Shown here piece by piece: positions 61,960-64,000 of a stretch of DNA of 64,000 nucleotides. The first letter of the stretch is position 1; each line of letters begins with the position of its first letter. Under the pieces are notes generated by a model. That model worked only from the letters and a program-made list of their open reading frames with translations, made no database searches and had not been told where the DNA came from. A program made the translations under genes and the position numbers. Origin of the DNA: Micromonospora_G sp044458865 (lineage in GTDB: Bacteria > Actinomycetota > Actinomycetes > Mycobacteriales > Micromonosporaceae). The stretch covers positions 170,347 to 234,346 of the forward strand of contig NZ_JBITIH010000012.1 of NCBI RefSeq assembly GCF_044458865.1, in the 5' to 3' direction.

Positions 61960-63162
61960 ATGATGGAGAATGGGCCACTCGTCGTGGAAACGCTCCCATA
62001 CGGGGTCGCCTCGACCCCCGCGATGCCATCGGCATACCTCGATTCATTGACCGAGCTCGACCGATTCGAATGGTACGTCGGCCAGCCCGGCGACCCAGCC
62101 GAGCTGGTGCAACGGTTTCTGACCGATCACGGACTCGGCCAGGGGGCGCTGCGCCCGACCACCACCCACACCGGTCCCGCCGCCGGAGCGGCGCTCTACG
62201 TCTCCGCCGCCGCCGGCGCCACCATGATCGGAGCACCGGCCGGGCCGCCGAGCCCCGCACCCGCCGTACCCGACGTGGTCGCCGTCGCCTTCCGGGACCA
62301 CCCGGGCCGCTCCCGCCCGGCGCGCCGGCAGCCGAGCACCGACTGGTGGCTGGGGCCGTGGCAACCGAGCTGGACACCGCAAGCGCACGCCGCCGCCGTC
62401 ACCGCCGCCCGCGCCGCGATCGGACGCGGCGACATCTACCAGGTCAACGTGGTGGGCCATGCCAGCGCCCGATACACCGGCGACCCGCTGCCCGCCCTCA
62501 CCCGACTCGGTCGGCTCTCCAACGCCCGCTACGGCGGAGTCCTCACCGGCGCCGGCTGGGCGATCGGCTGCGCCTCCCCGGAAACCCTGGTCGAGGTGAG
62601 CGGCGGCCGCATCGTCACCCGGCCGATCAAGGGCACCCGGCCGGCCACCGCACCGGGTCGGGTCGAACTGCTCACCTCGACCAAGGAACGCGCCGAGCAC
62701 ATCATGATCGTCGACCTGGAACGGAACGACCTCGCCCGGATCGCGGCCACCGGCTCCGTCCACGTCGACGAGCTGTACAAGATCCGCCAGTGGTGTGACC
62801 TGTGGCAGGCCGAATCGACCGTCTCGGCCCGCGCCGCCGATGGCCTCACCGTCGCCGACCTGCTCCGCGCGGTCTGCCCCGGCGGCTCGGTGACCGGCGC
62901 CCCCAAGGTCTCCGCACTGCACCAGATCGCCGCCCTCGAACCGGTCGGACGGGGAGCCGGTATGGGAGCCCTCGGCTGGGTCGGCCCCCACCACATCGAC
63001 CTCGGGCTGACCATCCGTACCGCAGCCGCCGACGGCGAACGGCTGCACGTCTGGGCCGGCGGCGGCATCACCTGGGACAGTGACCCGGACGCCGAGGTGG
63101 CCGAGGCAGCGGCGAAGGCCGGCCCCGTACGCGCCGTCCTCGCCGCCGGGCCACCACGCTGA
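61960..63162 (+). CDS. pabB: Aminodeoxychorismate synthase component I
   Basis: 400 residues (ATG 61960 or 61963). Chorismate-binding domain about 130-395: GDIYQVNVVGHASARY, VTRPIKGTRPA (the Lys variant of PI(K/A)GT typical of PabB), ERAEHIMIVDLERNDLARIA, PGGSVTGAPK and WAGGGITWDSDP. Converts chorismate to 4-amino-4-deoxychorismate for folate. No glutaminase subunit or lyase is adjacent. Confidence 0.93.
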   Translation: MMENGPLVVETLPYGVASTPAMPSAYLDSLTELDRFEWYVGQPGDPAELVQRFLTDHGLGQGALRPTTTHTGPAAGAALYVSAAAGATMIGAPAGPPSPAPAVPDVVAVAFRDHPGRSRPARRQPSTDWWLGPWQPSWTPQAHAAAVTAARAAIGRGDIYQVNVVGHASARYTGDPLPALTRLGRLSNARYGGVLTGAGWAIGCASPETLVEVSGGRIVTRPIKGTRPATAPGRVELLTSTKERAEHIMIVDLERNDLARIAATGSVHVDELYKIRQWCDLWQAESTVSARAADGLTVADLLRAVCPGGSVTGAPKVSALHQIAALEPVGRGAGMGALGWVGPHHIDLGLTIRTAAADGERLHVWAGGGITWDSDPDAEVAEAAAKAGPVRAVLAAGPPR

Positions 63163-63255
63163 CCCCTAAACGATGCAGACATGCGGGCGGCCCCCTGGGC
63201 CACCCGGCGGTCACGCTACGGCCGGGTGCCTTAGCTTAATTCCTTCGGGTACGTG

Positions 63256-63289
63256 AAGAGCCGGGCCCCGTTTCCGGGGCCCGGCTCTT
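63256..63289. terminator. Bidirectional terminator between pabB and paralog C
   Basis: Perfect 15-bp stem (63256-63270 with 63275-63289), loop TTTC. Confidence 0.88.
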
Positions 63290-63324
63290 GTTCGCTGTGC
63301 TGGTGGTGTCGTTGTGCTGGTTGC

Positions 63325-63951
63325 TTACTTGGTCCAGACGTCCTGGACGATGTGGGCGGCCTGGTTCTCCCACTGCGCGTACGCGTCCGGGAACGCCGAC
63401 ACCTGAACCTTCTGCGCCGCCACCGTCAACGGCAGATCCTGCCAACCATCCACCTGCTTCAGATTGCTCAGGAACGCCGTCGCCGCGTACGTCGGATCGG
63501 TGATCTGGGCCGGGGTACCCCAACCACTACTCGGGCGCTGCTGGAACAGGCCCAGGGAGTCGTGGTCGTTCATGTCACCCAGATGACCCAGGTTCTCCAA
63601 CTTCGACTCCTGCATCGAGGTAGCGACCGCGATCACCGCACCACGCTCACCCATACCCAGCTTCTTGGCGGTATCAGTGATCGCCTTGGCGTTGGCAAGC
63701 TGCTCCTTCGACAGGCTGATCTGCGACTGCGCACCCTGCGTGCCGTGCGGGACGAGCTTGTCCATGCCCGGCTTGACGGCAGTCTCCTGCGCGACGGTGG
63801 TCATCGCCGGTGCAGTGTGCCCGGCCGGGGACGCGAACGCGTGCGACGCGGGACCGGCGACAGCACCACCGATGAAGGCGAGGCTGGCGACACCCAGGGC
63901 GGTCCTACGAACGAACGAAGTCTTGGTAACAGCGGTGAAAGTCGTCTTCAC
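63325..63951 (-). CDS. Secreted lysozyme-like (SLT-type) protein, paralog C (inverted copy)
   Basis: 208 residues, GTG start with the same GGAAGGTGA site as A and B. Signal peptide with small changes (IGGAVAGPASHAFASPA), mature region as in A with VKPGMD; from residue 88 to the end identical to A. The remaining 49 nt of upstream sequence match the leader of paralog B, and the promoter lies off the window. It reads on the minus strand, opposite to A and B. Confidence 0.88.
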   Translation of the reverse strand: MKTTFTAVTKTSFVRRTALGVASLAFIGGAVAGPASHAFASPAGHTAPAMTTVAQETAVKPGMDKLVPHGTQGAQSQISLSKEQLANAKAITDTAKKLGMGERGAVIAVATSMQESKLENLGHLGDMNDHDSLGLFQQRPSSGWGTPAQITDPTYAATAFLSNLKQVDGWQDLPLTVAAQKVQVSAFPDAYAQWENQAAHIVQDVWTK

Positions 63952-64000
63952 GATGGTTCACCTTCCAATCGGGGGTACCGAGCCGCACACACGTAACAGG

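Overview
The window is high-GC actinobacterial chromosome. The gene families, the GTG/TTG starts, the many leaderless promoters and the order pgsA-like / DUF881 / sbp / DUF881 / gcvH / garA / ftsR / DUF151 / merR / gcvP (the arrangement known from Mycobacterium and other Actinobacteria) all fit. Overall style suggests Micromonosporaceae (Micromonospora or a close relative); that is a judgement from gene style, not a search. I saw no tRNA, rRNA, CRISPR array, phage module or insertion sequence.

Layout. 0-5.8 kb: tail of an unknown gene, a secreted lysozyme-like protein, a drug-exporter/ClpC2-like regulator pair with two operators, a membrane-anchored EEP phosphatase, an OsmC protein and a CopC-like protein. 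6.1-14.3 kb: complete kdp potassium-uptake operon with two tiny membrane proteins in front and the KdpDE two-component system behind. 14.4-16.7 kb: five-gene Asp23 envelope operon. 16.8-26.6 kb: second drug exporter, secreted subtilisin, geranylgeranyl-reductase-like flavoprotein, second EEP phosphatase, alpha/beta hydrolase, secreted 5'-nucleotidase. 27-32.7 kb: three members of a secreted lysozyme-like family mixed with VOC, LURP-one and AbiEii-like genes. 32.7-38.4 kb: five-gene overlapping operon (glycosyltransferase, DUF2064, membrane molybdopterin oxidoreductase, membrane protein, CorA-like channel) divergent from a polytopic membrane protein. 38.4-46.1 kb: carbonic anhydrase, a SRPBCC/cellulose-binding-like fusion, CNNM-type protein, HhH-GPD protein, universal stress protein and small genes. 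46.2-48.6 kb: methyltransferase and a remnant of an ssu sulfonate locus beside an intact ssuD. 49-61.5 kb: the conserved pgsA-to-gcvP block, with a glycine riboswitch before gcvP. 61.6-64 kb: DUF5999 protein, pabB, and a further lysozyme-like copy in inverted orientation.

Most noteworthy are (i) a five-member family of exported lysozyme-like proteins; three copies are nearly identical, two of those are preceded by the same ECF-sigma-type promoter (GGAAT-N17-CGTT) and long leader, and a third, diverged member has the same promoter type; and (ii) a ClpC2-like HTH/Clp-N protein translationally coupled to an MFS exporter, with perfect inverted repeats lying exactly over its -35 and -10 elements, which looks like a self-regulated antibiotic-sensing and efflux unit.
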